Positions 13,137-24,428 of a DNA stretch of 64,000 nt are shown here, piece after piece. Both the position numbers and the translations under genes were made by a program. Under the pieces are notes generated by a model, which did not search any database, was not told the origin of the DNA, and worked only from the letters and a program-made list of their open reading frames with translations. Location: positions 40,050,501 through 40,114,500 of the forward strand of contig CM027383.1 in the NCBI GenBank assembly GCA_015680905.1. Reading direction: 5' to 3'. Positions within the stretch are counted from its first letter, which is position 1. The number at the start of each line of letters is the position of its first letter. Source of the DNA: Coptis chinensis. Taxonomy: Eukaryota > Streptophyta > Magnoliopsida > Ranunculales > Ranunculaceae.

Positions 13137-13358
13137 ATAAGTCGAGACTCTCTCTCTCGATAAGCAGAGGCAGTATAGAAAGCTTTGCCAATTTGGAGGT
13201 CTTTAGGTTTCTCAAGAAATCAAGAGTTTTAATTGAAAGAGAAGTCTACGTGGTGTCATTGTAGGGGATATTAGAAAAGGCTAATTCTCATATTAGAGTG
13301 CCACCTAGGAGAGAGAAAATCCTCCATTGGAGGTCTCTACTTTAGTATATATAATAGA
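13137..13358 (-). mobile_element. Helitron-like 5' end fragment
   Basis: On the minus strand this begins TCTATTATATATACTAAAG, followed by AGAGACCTCC, CTCTCTCCTAGGTGGCACTC and TAATATGAGAATTAG. A related sequence in the same orientation lies at 16785-16931, which is the 5' end of the neighbouring element. Two homologous, similarly oriented termini of this type suggest two copies of one family arranged head to tail. The 3' end of this copy was not located with confidence. Confidence 0.4.
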
Positions 13359-13440
13359 TTTTGGACCCGGGCATACACCCGGGATCTATTAAATATTTTG
13401 TGTGCTGAAAAGGCTTTACAAAATGTCTCACACAAATTTT

Positions 13441-14240
13441 CGAATCAGAATATATTTTTATTGAAAATAAACCGAAATTCGTTAATGAGCAGCGATTATG
13501 GTACATAAGTACTTGGAAACTAAGGGATCAAATTGAGATAGCCTCTTCACTTTATGGTATAGGATATTAATTCGTAATATTCAAATAGAATTATCTTAAA
13601 CTCGATCTAGCTTGTATAATAATTTTCTTAGATTTATGGTGATTTAGCGGCAAATTATCGAATCAGACTATATTTTTATTGAAAATAAACCGAAATACGT
13701 TAATGAGCAGTGATTATGGTGCATGAGTACTTGAAAACTAATAGATCAAATTGAGATAGCCTCTTCACTTTATGGTTTAGGATATTAATCTGTAATTTTC
13801 AAATATAATTATCTTAAACTTGATCTAGCTTGTATAATAGTTTTCTTAGATTTATGGTGATTTAGTGGTAAATCATCACTGCTCGGCTTAATTACGTACT
13901 AATGTGTATAAATCACTAAAATATTTATCAAATCACTAAAACAGATTGATTGTTTCCATATCGTCAAAGAATACACTACTCCCACTTGAAAATATTTCAA
14001 ATTGAGATAGCATCTTCACTTTGTGGTTTAGGATACTAATTCGTAATTTTAAAATGGAATTATCTTAAACTCGATCTAGCTTGTATAATAGTTTTCTTAG
14101 ATTTATGGTGATTTAGCGGTAAATCATCACCTCTCGGCTTACGTACTAATGTGTACAAATCACTAAAATATCTATCAAATCACTAAAACAGATTGATTGT
14201 TTCCGTATCCTCAAAGAATACACTACTCCCACTTGAAAAG
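13441..14240. repeat. Imperfect tandem triplication inside element A
   Basis: Three consecutive related blocks lie at about 13441-13658, 13659-13996 and 13997-14240. The first two start CGAATCAGA(A/C)TATATTTT and share AAATTGAGATAGCCTCTTCA and TCGATCTAGCTTGTATAAT. The third lacks the first roughly 90 bp. Copies two and three also share a longer tail ending in CACTACTCCCACTTGAAAA. Substitutions and small indels between copies point to a fairly old event. Confidence 0.85.
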
Positions 14241-15124
14241 ATTTATTACATGAACGTGTTCTACGATGAATTGATGAATACAAAAAAAATTCTCTTTAAA
14301 GAAAATGCGTTAATATACTTAGAATACTCCCCCAAGTATTTTCTCTTTTTCTAGGTGATTGTTTGTATAACAAAATATATTTATTCAATTCCAACAGGAA
14401 TAACAGAGAAGATCATGTCATTCTATGTCTTTCGTCAATGTGAACATGTCAAAGTGTTAACGTAAAATTAGGTGGGTAAAATGAGTAATGACCATTAATT
14501 TTTAGATTTGAACTATATAATAATCAAATGGATGGAAGAATAGTGTGTCATTCAAATAACATTCCCTTTCCAAACTTGAAGCTTCTAACATACACCTTAA
14601 ACTTATAATAAAATGCTCAAATATTCCATCTTATTTCACCTTTTTTCTTATTTCTTATAGTAGATTTATCTATTCTCAATATTTCTGCAAGCATATTGCA
14701 AAACAAAGTTCGGATAAATAAATAGTACCACAAAGTTCTTCTAATATTGCACTAATGTTGAAAGGGTTAAGTTTGATGGTATTAATAAAGTGCCACAAAA
14801 ATAAGTATAACAATAATTCACACAAACACTCTTCACTCTTTTGGACCAAAGAATTATCATCCATCAATTATCAGTAGAACACTTATAAGAATTTTAAACT
14901 TCAATATATTTTACTACAAAATTATTAAAATTCCTACAACCAAAAAATGTTTAGGTGGCTCTCTTTGCAACCAAAGTTTGTTACGTATCAAGTAAATATT
15001 GTTGAGTTATTGCAAGTTCAACTGTAGTTCTATCGCTTTGAAATGCTCATCACAATACAAATTCAATAATAGCTTTCTTATGTAATACCAAGAGTAGTTC
15101 ATATAGGACATTATATTATTATAC

Positions 15125-15250
15125 AACTTGGTAAGATCCTACTCCATGATGATATGGACATTCTATAAGCATCCACACCCATTTATGAAGTTAGAGAAGT
15201 GAAACATACTTGGCAGGATCATACTCCATGATATGGACATTCTATAAGCT
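15125..15250. repeat. Short tandem duplication
   Basis: Two copies of about 45 bp, at 15125-15170 and 15208-15250. Both contain ACTTGG, then GATC-TACTCCATGAT and ATATGGACATTCTATAAGC, with about 37 bp between them. Confidence 0.7.
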
Positions 15251-16514
15251 TCCCATATCTTTCAGCACTATCATATCTTTCTGCACTTGGAATGAGCGCA
15301 GATTTTGAAAATTTATTTTTAGCACTATCCCATCTTCCTGTACTCGGGAAAAAAAAACAAAACTTAGGAAACTAAAGACAGCCGCCTCGATCAGTTAATT
15401 TAATCCTCGCTCCTGAATGAAGTGATTTCACTCACTGTATCTTGTATTCGTTATAAGAGTCAGTTCCAATTTCTATTCCAGGAACTGAAATGAAATATAA
15501 GAAGGTTGTATATATTAAATTCGAGGAATGCCAATGTATTGTTTATAAATGAAATTAGTTAAGTACATATACTTAAGGTTTTGCTTACCATTTGGGATCT
15601 AAAGGAGATCGTCCCAAGTGCCAAATACAATTTTGCTTTTGAGTTTATTTGTGTTTCCCGATGATATCCGAATACAAAATCTAGATTGTTATAGTTAGCT
15701 CTTATAGTGATGGAAAAAGCTCTATGGATTCACATATAAACGTACTCTATTGCTCTATATATATTGAATAGAAAAACAACATCACATGCATAACCATGCA
15801 TTACATCTACCTGTCTTCCAAATATGACTATCGGTGATCGTTCGATCCTTTCATAGTGTTCTTAAACCGATAGAAGCATAGTACTCGACATTAATGAGAA
15901 ATAACTTGGGAGAGTTTGCAACTTGGCATTTGATCTCGTGTTAACTTTGACATTTTTTGAATCGAGTGTTCGAGTGTATGTATGTGAGAGGTTATGTTTG
16001 GATGATTATTAGATATATATCATTAGATTGTCTAAAGAAACAATGTCATACAAAGAAGCATAAATCAAATGTGCAAATAAAAGCATCCCTTCATAATAAA
16101 CCGATGTTCTTTTTACAGATCTAGACTTTCAATATGTATTATCATATTGTAGCCTGCATGTGTTTGAAAATCAGAATGAGATCCAAGAAAAAAAAATGAA
16201 AAGGAAGAAAAGTGCATATGTTAAAAATATGAGAGTGCGTGATGGGTATTCAGGCACTTACTTGGGAAGTATATTGGTCTACTTCTTAAGAAGTTAATAA
16301 CCAACAATAAATGCAAATTCCAAGTATATGAAAGGGTTATGCAAGTAACATTTTGAGTGTTATAATTTGGTATATCTCACATAATCCTTAGAGAATGTGG
16401 GGAACCGTAGGAAGCTGATTTTACACCATATAATAAGTTATTAACTGAAGAATATGTAGTATTTTTTAGGTCGCGTTAAAGATATATTCGAAATAAGTCA
16501 GTGTTTTATCATAG

Positions 16515-16765
16515 ACACTAAAAATGTGTGATTTGTAATAGGGAATTAGCTTATACAAATCACTTATTTTTTAGCAATTTTTTTTTATTTGTAAGTATAT
16601 AAGAATTAGAACACTAAAATTATTTGATTCGTAATAGGAAATTACTTTCTACAAATCACCTATTTTTTAGCAATTTTTTTTTATTTGATCAAATATATAA
16701 GAATTAGAAATACACTAAAACTCTCTAAATATAAGAATTAGAAATACATTCAAACTCTCTAAAAA
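16515..16765. repeat. Tandem duplication of about 100 bp plus a partial third copy
   Basis: Units start ACACTAAAA at 16515, 16611 and 16712. The first two share TTTTTTAGCAATTTTTTTTT and ATATAAGAATTAGAA. The third is only the distal part. They lie just inside the 5' end of element A. Confidence 0.75.
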
Positions 16766-17308
16766 GATTCCATGTATGTGGGATTGTAGGATATTAGAAA
16801 AGACTATATTTCATATATTAGAGTGCCACATATGAGAGAGAAAATATTATCTCTCATATTAGAGTGCCACCACATAGGAGAGAAAAAAAATCTCTTTTTG
16901 AAGTCTCTGCTTTAGTATCTCAATTAGTAGAGTACACCATAATTAACATGAACATTTAAATTGGACCATCCTTTTTTCTACCACTAAATATCCTTGATAA
17001 AATATTCAAATAAATTATTCAATACCTTTAAGAAAGACTAGTTCGTCATTTCAAAATTTACTACCATTTATACCCTTAAGATTACATAATACCTTAAGGA
17101 CATATATGTAAATTCAAGTCGGAAATCAACTACACGCAAGTATTCAATTGTTCGTGACTTAGCCTTCACATTAATTGTCAAACTATTACCATTTATACCG
17201 AATTTAAATGCAAGGAAACTAGCCGTCTCTCTCTTCATCTTCTCTTCTTCTTCTTATTCCCACATTTCTCTTTCTCTCTCTCTTAAAACCTAAAATCCAA
17301 ATATATAT

Positions 17309-17313
<5 letters not shown>

Positions 17314-17354
<41 letters not shown>
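17314..17354. repeat. (GA)n microsatellite
   Basis: About 20 uninterrupted GA units. A CT-rich tract precedes them (17221-17284) and an A-run follows at about 17482-17507. The polypurine/polypyrimidine context resembles a plant 5'-UTR, in front of the gene-fragment mosaic. Confidence 0.95.
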
Positions 17355-17357
<3 letters not shown>

Positions 17358-17599
17358 TGTATATCACAGACGTCTTTATCTTTTCTCTTTTATGAGTTTT
17401 ATCTTTCTCAAATCTCCCCTCATTCAGTTACCAAAAAAGAAATCTCCCCTCATTCGCTCTCTTTTAAAAAAAGCTAAAATCCAAAAAAAAAAAAAAAAAA
17501 AAAAAAAGATCCCCTCTCTACACTCTGTCGAAAAAACTCCTAAACCTGGGCAAACTCTTTGGTAACTTCTTCAGTTGTACGCTGCTTCTGAGCATCAGT

Positions 17600-19919
17600 C
17601 TGTTCAACAATCCATTTACGATGTTGGTACGGTTTGAGTAAGATAAAGGATGCCATGGTTTTTTATTCAAATAATAATGACTCCATGCTGTACCTAACGT
17701 CTATCATATGTGGAGGGACAGTTTCCAAAGAAGAACCAATTCAAGAAGATAGAGACTATAACACATCAGTAGCTTCTTCAAGCTCAGCCACATCAGAAAA
17801 ACTCTATCCTATTCTTAATGTTGTTGAGCCGTCTGACAGATCCCGTGCTTCCAGAGAATGTACTAGCGGTGTGAGCTTCGCTGATTATGGTAATTCGTTG
17901 TCAAGATTGAGTACAGAACAATATTGGTAGGTGGTACTCTGATGGTGATGGCAAAGTAGATGTGGCGCAAACGTCAATTCAACGTCCAGATAAAAATAAT
18001 CAGCAGCAAGGGTCGGGGAGATATTTCAAAATAATTTTGTAGATAAAACCAAAGAGTCTGGCAATAATGCTATTAGTAATCATGATCGTAGAGATTTCAG
18101 TCATGACAGATTTACAGACAGCAAATTGATTGTGATGGATCCCAAAGATAAAAGCTCATCACTTGATTCTGGTCGAAGTAGGCCTGAGCCAATGCTTGAT
18201 GATGTAGCTTAACTGGAAATACCATGGGAGCACTTTTATATTGGTGAAAGGATTGGTCTAGGTAATGGCTTCTACAGCGCTATAGTTTGTTGTTTGTGTA
18301 TACGTTGTGCATTCCTTTCCTCTGGCTATTCTTTGTCAATCTAATATAGCTCTCTACATTGATTATAGTGATCAAATTTCTCTATTTTCACTTTTAGAAA
18401 TATTAAGTTCTCTCCATCTTAATTGTTGGGGTTCCTGGTGGGGTAGCTGGTGGAGACTGTGGAGTAGTTACTTATGGTGAAATGCATTTTTTAAATATTA
18501 TCTTGCTTGGCTATAGTTCTGCTTTTGGTGGAATAGGCATATGGAGAAGTGTACCGTGCTGATTGGAATGGCATGGTGAGTCTCTCTCACACATACATAC
18601 ACATACACAGACACACACCACACCTGTCCCTTAGACATAGTCTACATACCATAGACATATGTATAACCATCATCTATTTTTTAGGTTTGATAAGAATGCA
18701 ATAAGCACCCATGTGAACATTTATATTTCCCTATTTTATTGTTCAAATGAAAATTACATTAGTCAAATATCATTATAATATGGTGCATACTTGAGACTGG
18801 GTGCCCAAGAATCTGCATGCTGACGAAGACAGCCCAACTAGATCAGCACTTCATAGCCCTATCATAATTTTATCATCCCACCTTGGACATTGTTATCCCT
18901 ATATCCCCACCTGGGAAGAGTTTAATATTCAATTGCTTAATGTTGAAGTCTCAATTTATAGTATTAAGGTTTTGTTGTAGTATTTGTTTATTTAGGAGCT
19001 ACATACAAGGACTACCTATTATCTATGGTTTTGTTGTGTAGGTCATTATATCCTGCTTTTGGCTATGTTGACTCAGGTGCCTGTTTTATTCTTAACAGTG
19101 TATGAGAGATTAATCATCCCACATCATTTAAGGCCGCTCATTCTTTTGTAATTACTGTTGCACCATATTATCCTTAGGATGAAAGAAGATTATTCTGTTT
19201 ATGTCATGGCCATGGAATTAAATTTCAGAGAACTCTTGAAAATTTCATGAAAATTTCATTTTTGGCAGGCAAAAAAAGTTTTAGTGCCCTGAAAATTTAT
19301 ATATATATTAATCATACAATTTAGAATGTTTTTCTTTTTTCAAAAACCTAGACGACTTTTTTTCAGCATTCCTAGAAACTTTGATCGAAACCGAAATTAG
19401 TTCCTTGGTCATAACTTTTCCCTCATCTTCTGCTGTTTAGTGTTAATGAGTTATGACTAAGATGTCTTGGTGAGATGAGTCGAAAAGAACAAAGAAAAAG
19501 AAAAAAAAACAATAATGGGCTTACAGTTTTTCTTGGATTCCTTTCTATGTATTAGTATTTTGTGCAGTCTTAAATAGTACTGATTTGTTCATTTGTGTTT
19601 TTTTTCTTTGTTGTTTGGTGTTGAACCTTAGGAAGTGGCTGTGAACAAGTTCTTAGATCAGGACTTTTATGGGGATGCGCTGGACGAGTTCAAAAGTGAA
19701 GTAAGTGATAAGTTGACTCACAATGTGTTATTTAAAGCATGATTTCTATTCATGAGCGTATGCACCTGTCTTTCCAATTTAGAACATTCTAAAGTAGTCC
19801 GGTGTTCTCAATTGCCAGGTTCGCATAATGCACAGATTGCGCCATCCGAATGTTGTCCTTTTTGTAGGAGTTATAACCCATCCTCCTAACCTCTCTATCG
19901 TCACTGAGTTTCTTCCTAG
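17600..19919 (+). pseudogene. Raf-like (CTR1/EDR1-type) MAPKKK fragment
   Basis: The N-terminal part of a plant Raf-like MAPKKK with introns retained. The first block (to 18261) ends in EIPWEHFYIGERIGLG. The next exons are 18537-18575 (AYGEVYRADWNGM), 19632-19700 (EVAVNKFLDQDFYGDALDEF) and 19819-19919 ([17 protein letters not shown], then [11 protein letters not shown]). All junctions have GT-AG signals. The ATP-binding lysine of the family motif VAVKKFLDQD is Asn here. There is a stop before the kinase domain, within DDVA-LEIPWEH. The next family exon, starting GSLYRI, is absent; the sequence switches to another gene inside the following intron. So the fragment covers roughly the N-lobe only and cannot encode a working kinase. 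Confidence 0.85.
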
Positions 19920-20075
19920 GTACAATTGGCCACTAAGCTACATGCTCTTTGTAGTTAGTTGAGCTCGCTAATAAATTGTTGTTGTTACCTATTTACCTGA
20001 GTTTTTACTGTTGAAAGAAAGCATATTTGTTAGCAAAATGCTTGGTACATCATTCTTTTCCTTATGTAAATGCAG

Positions 20076-20216
20076 GATCCTCTAAGAGGTGGTACAGATG
20101 ACTTGGTCAAAGATCTAATTGCTTTTATTCACATTGGTGATCAAGTGGCTCTTGCCAAAGGTGCAGTGGTCATCACTCCAAGGAGACGCATGGTCCCTGA
20201 GTTCATGGTGAAGTAG
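20076..20216 (+). pseudogene. Unidentified captured exon
   Basis: After a TGCAG acceptor there is a 46-codon open stretch (DPLRGGTDDLVKDLIAFI, HIGDQVALAKGAVVITPRR, RMVPEFMVK) ending in TAG. Its composition looks like real protein. It does not continue the Raf-like kinase on its left and does not match the NOM1 fragment on its right as I know that family. The source gene was not recognised. Confidence 0.45.
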
Positions 20217-20723
20217 GCTCGGAAAATCAGCCCTTTTAATCACACTTCAAATTCCAAGTGATGCAAAGCTTCAGGTTCTCATTACTCAAAACATCATATT
20301 TTTTTTTTGTATGTTGTGTTACTCTTGTAGCAGTAGACCGCCTGACACTCCAACATTTTTGAAGTTTTGATAACGATAACGTACCGTTATGAAATATTTG
20401 GTTAACTTGGTTCTGATAACTCAAGTTTTATCACATTTGGATATCTGTGCCTGACGTTGTGCTTCCCAACTAAAAATTGATTATTGATAGGACTAAAATA
20501 TGGCATTATTCCTATGGAAATTGCCCCTAGCAGTCCTACTCATTGTCCACATCTTTATGAACTCAACCTTTGCAATCCTTTTCCCAAACACATCCGAGTT
20601 ACTTAAGGAGTCTCCTTGGTGTTATATATAGTCTATGGAGACAAAATTTCTATATCTTGGTTCTTTTGGGTCTTTTGCTTTTCTATTGATTGGTTATTTT
20701 CTTCTTTTGCCCTTTCTATGTAG

Positions 20724-21333
20724 GTATGCTACTGGGTTTGCAGCTTTTGTTGCAGGCATGGCCTGTTTGGTTGGGGTTGACTTTAGTGCAAAACGGATTG
20801 CATCTCTAGCTAAATCATTTGAGGTATGCCTACTTTAATAAGTTAAATATATGTTACTGGAACTGTGTGCCTTCACACTTCAGTTTGTGTAGTTGGTCAA
20901 ATGAATCCTACCGTGTTTTATATATGCGGAAAATTATATGCTCAAATGCGACTTTCAGCTTCTGTATATTTTATTCTTTACAACAATCTTTTTTCTACTT
21001 GCAGGATGAGTTTATGAAAGAAGACAACATGTCCTTGCAAAATCTGACCCTTTTGCTATCTTAGTACACATTTGGTGTTTGCTCTAGGTTGGTGACCTCC
21101 ATTGCTGAAAAAAAAATGTTTTACAGTAGCATAATAATTTTGTATGGTACATACCAGCTTCATACTAGATTGGTAGAAAACTCATAATTGTTATTGTCTA
21201 ATAAGTTCTCCACCATCTCTAATAATCAACTTTGTGCTGGTAATTTTCAGTGATTTGATATCGACATTCTAAGCATTTTGAGCAAGTGATTGTTGGAGAT
21301 AGATGTTTCCACTATATTGACAATTTTACCAAT
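20724..21333 (+). pseudogene. NOM1-like (nucleolar MIF4G/MA3 protein) fragment
   Basis: Three exons with GT-AG borders match plant NOM1/SGD1-type nucleolar MIF4G proteins, which act in ribosome biogenesis. Exon 20724-20823 reads FAAFVAGMACLVGVDFSAKR then IASLAKSFE. Exon 21005-21087 reads DEFMKEDNMSLQNLTLLLS, a stop, then YTFGVCSR. Exon 21251-21333 starts SDLISTF and, after a frame change, ends EIDVSTILTIL. Only this short internal portion of the gene is present. Confidence 0.8.
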
Positions 21334-21485
21334 GTAAGTCTTCTTTCTTCTCTTTTTGGAAGTTTACCATGTGAACATAACAATAAGTTATGGATGTAAC
21401 CCATACCAATATGATCTTGACTTTATAAATCATCCTATCAACTCCTTCTTCTAATTGTTTATCTATACCTTCTATTTGTGAACAG

Positions 21486-21569
21486 ATGCAAGTAGCAGAT
21501 AAGAGTAAAAGCGCTAATGAGGATATTGCGGTGCTCTTTTTTCAGTTAGATTTGGCAACTAGAGATCTG
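21486..21569 (+). pseudogene. Possible UVR-motif protein exon
   Basis: A 28-codon exon-like segment between an ACAG acceptor and a CTG/GTATG donor reads MQVADKSKSANEDIAVLFF, then QLDLATRDL. The SKSxNEDxxxFFxQLDLATR pattern recalls plant UVR-motif (UvrB/C-like) chloroplast proteins from memory. The match is short, so the identity is tentative. It sits in the same orientation as its neighbours. Confidence 0.4.
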
Positions 21570-22126
21570 GTATGCTACTTTTTTTTCTGGCATACATTTT
21601 TGTTCTTGAAAAATTATTGTCAGGCGTATTTTAAAAATGGTTGTGTGCTTTGGATATGGAGTGGTATGAAATTGCTTAAGGATTGAGGAACAAACTTATA
21701 GATGTACCTCTATCAAACTTAAATGGTTATCTGGAGTAGAAAATTTGTTTGTTACTGAAAACTAAAAGTAGATATCACATTTCGATGGAATAATAACAAA
21801 GAAATATCTATCTTCTTGGTTTTATATTTTTTGCGGTTAACACCTTTTTTTATAATGTTATTAATTCATTGCTACTACTTTGAAATTGAGTTTTTGTAGA
21901 CTGTTTAAGTGACACTTTTTTAGATTGTGTACTTCCATGAGCATATCCTTGCATTAATAGACAAAGGCATTCTTGGATGTCGACCATAATTTTTTTTTGC
22001 ATAATTCAATCAGATTTTTACTTTTGAAAAGTTATAATGGTAAGGTTCACATGCTGACATGAAGGCGTATGATGATATTATGATTTACAAGTTTAGCAAG
22101 TCTACTATGGTTACGCTTTTACGCAG

Positions 22127-22485
22127 CTAGCTGAAGTTCTTCGCAATGGAAGTAATAATAACTCTTATGCTGTCATATTTGATGTTGGTAGTTCTGTAAC
22201 TAGAGTTCATGTTTATTGCTTTGACCAGAATTTGAATCTTGTGAAAGTTGGAAATGGGCTTGAACTCTTTGTTCATATACTTATACTTTAACTCACCTAC
22301 CATTTTTTTTTCTTTCCTAATGTGATCCTAATACTGCATATTGTGTGTGTAGCTAAAACCATGTTTGAGTGCATATGAAAGCAATTCAGAATTAGCTGTA
22401 GAGTCGTTTTCATCTTCATTAAAGCGAGCAGAAAGTGTTGTGCCTAAGGAGGTGCATGGTGATCGAGACACCAGTGAGACTTCAG
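22127..22485 (+). pseudogene. Apyrase (GDA1/CD39) fragment
   Basis: Two exons of a plant apyrase, which hydrolyses nucleoside tri- and diphosphates. The first (22127 to about 22270) reads [18 protein letters not shown], then [18 protein letters not shown]. It covers apyrase conserved region 1, whose usual form is DAGSSGSRVHV; here Ala and a Gly are changed to Val. The second (22353-22485) reads LKPCLSAYESNSELAVESF, then KRAESVVPKEVHGDRDTSE. No further apyrase exons follow. The pocket residues and most of the protein are missing, so this is a non-functional fragment. Confidence 0.82.
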
Positions 22486-22489
22486 GTAA

Positions 22490-24060
22490 TTTTTTAACTT
22501 TTATGTTACTATATTTTGTTTTGGGCTGAAATGCTCGATGATTATTGCTTGAGTAGTGTTATTGAAATTTGTTAGGATGATGGTTTGTAGGCTACATCAG
22601 GGGCAAGGCACTTGAAAGGTGACGTGTCGGTCTGTCGGATAAACTTTTGCAAGTAGTAACTCTCTTTCACTGGTGATTGTTAGTATAATATATTCTTGCT
22701 TATGTTGTGTAAATATACACTTACTTAGATTGTTCATTACTGAGAACTAGAAACCAAGAGTATAAGCTATCAAGAGCATATTTTTCTTTTCCGGATGAAT
22801 ACAAGATACGTATCCGGTAATGTTTTTGCTTTCTCAATCGCCTTATTTGTATGTTTGGCTCTATTCATGATATTAACATCTATGAGAAGATAGATTGAAG
22901 ATGAATGTGAATGGTTAGTATACTATTTTTGGTTTGATCGTATAGACCTCATACTTCCATTAGAATTTGAATCATATAATAGCAAAACTATATACTTCAT
23001 CATTTTAAGTAATTCTTTAAGATCTAAGATGTGTAGAGTTGAAAGAATATACCATACACTATATACCTCATTGCTTAGATAGTATTGTTTGGTCGATGGT
23101 TTATATTTAGATGGTTAGATGTGTCTTGCTTCTAAATTACTCTTTTCATGCCATGTCTTACATGCTCTCATAAAGAGATCAAGTAATATCTAATGCTAGT
23201 GTTTCTTATATACCTTACCCTTTCTAATGGTTATATTTTTTATTTGGGCATGTCTTTAAGGCACTATTATTAGATTATTGTGTGTTACTTAGGGATTTAA
23301 TCCATGGCTTAGAGAAAATCAGCAAAAACAAATATTGAAATAATAGAATACCGCAAAAAAATAAACTCTAATCCAATTTTTGTCTGATTTGAAAGTCCTT
23401 CAAAATTATGCAGTTGCAAGTTGCAGTTAAGGATCTCAAGACTACTCCTTAAAGATTTTTTATTTAGTAGAAGTTTTTAGTTATTAGTTTTTCTCATTCC
23501 CTTATGACAATTATGGGAGTAATTAATTTATCTTTCTCATTCAAATTTAGACGAAACAATTATTCTTCAATTCCTATGTTTCCTATGTTGAGTATGGTCT
23601 TTGAATCAAATTTATAATAAACAATTGCAATTCTTTGCATGGTTCCGTCTATAGAACCAGATAACATATTTTGTTAGATTATTTCAGTTGTCACTTTGTA
23701 AACAAGTGATCATACATACTCTTTTTAATACATTAAATTTGTCATCCACGTATATAACACATACTTTTTGCTAGTATAGATAATAGATAGGAAAAGTAGA
23801 TTTGTTTTTAAAATGTTCATATGTTGACCCGCATCTCCGCGTCCTAACTTGCGTCCAATGTGATTGACTGCATCTTAACCATGTTGACCGCGTCGGACAC
23901 GCGTTCGAGCCGAGTCCGCGTCCGACGCATGTTCGACGCGGACACAACTCTTTACTATGTGCGTCCGTGCTTTAGAGCTTACAACAAACTTCATACAGGA
24001 AGAGCATGCCCAAGTAGAATTTATTTTTTTCACCTTCCCTGTTACTGTTTCCAACAACAC
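22490..24060. other. Intergenic; GC-rich hairpin at 23890-23928
   Basis: Mostly AT-rich DNA without a gene. Between about 23829 and 23975 base composition jumps to GC-rich with many GTCCGAC/GACGCGG motifs. Within it GCGTCGGA and CGCG (23890-23903) pair with CGCG and TCCGACGC (23917-23928). A shorter patch of similar motifs lies at 11675-11735, so it may belong to a dispersed repeat. Confidence 0.55.
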
Positions 24061-24428
24061 TAAATGACACTGTATCCCAAAACAAAGCCTTCTGCAACCA
24101 AACTGTTTCTTTTAGCAAGCGGATATGAAGCCCTAGTCATGCATGGCATTTTCAGCTGCCTTCTCTACCAAAGTATCCACCCATATCAGAAACTAAATCA
24201 ATCAAAAGATTCTCATGCTATAGAACTCACGGTAGTTAACTTTCTGAGAAACAGAACTCATATCACTCACTATCCATTTTTGAACAGAAATAAATACCAA
24301 CTCGTCTTATCACTTTGTACACCAACAGACCTCAGAAAAAACAACAGATTGATTTTTTCCTATCCAACACCAGCAACAAAGACCACTTGTATTTTCTCTT
24401 TGGGAATATTAGTACCCAGCAGCCAATT

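Larger units (their letters stand above)
13359..16931 (-). mobile_element. Helitron-like non-autonomous element (element A)
   Basis: The left (3') end has two CCCGGG blocks (13366-13371 and 13378-13383) that can form a GC hairpin, followed on the minus strand by TCCAAAA and then a CTAT at the junction in place of the usual CTAG. The right (5') end on the minus strand reads TCTACTAATTGAGATACTAAAG, matching the 5' end at 13137-13358 over about 130 bp. The interior has no coding capacity that I recognise and contains several local duplications. Borders are accurate only to a few bases and the CTRR terminus is imperfect, so this is a probable rather than firm call. Confidence 0.45.

Noticed and set aside
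1174-13358. A single 12-kb Helitron joining the 3' end at 1174 to the 5' end at 13358
   Set aside because: Possible, but the hairpin sequence differs from the families at 13.4, 27.7 and 33.3 kb, and a Harbinger end lies at 11038; the pairing is not supported enough to report as one element.
22795-22825. CCGGAT/ATCCGG inverted repeat as a Helitron 3' end
   Set aside because: No CTRR follows at the expected distance on either strand, so it cannot mark the end of the gene-fragment mosaic.
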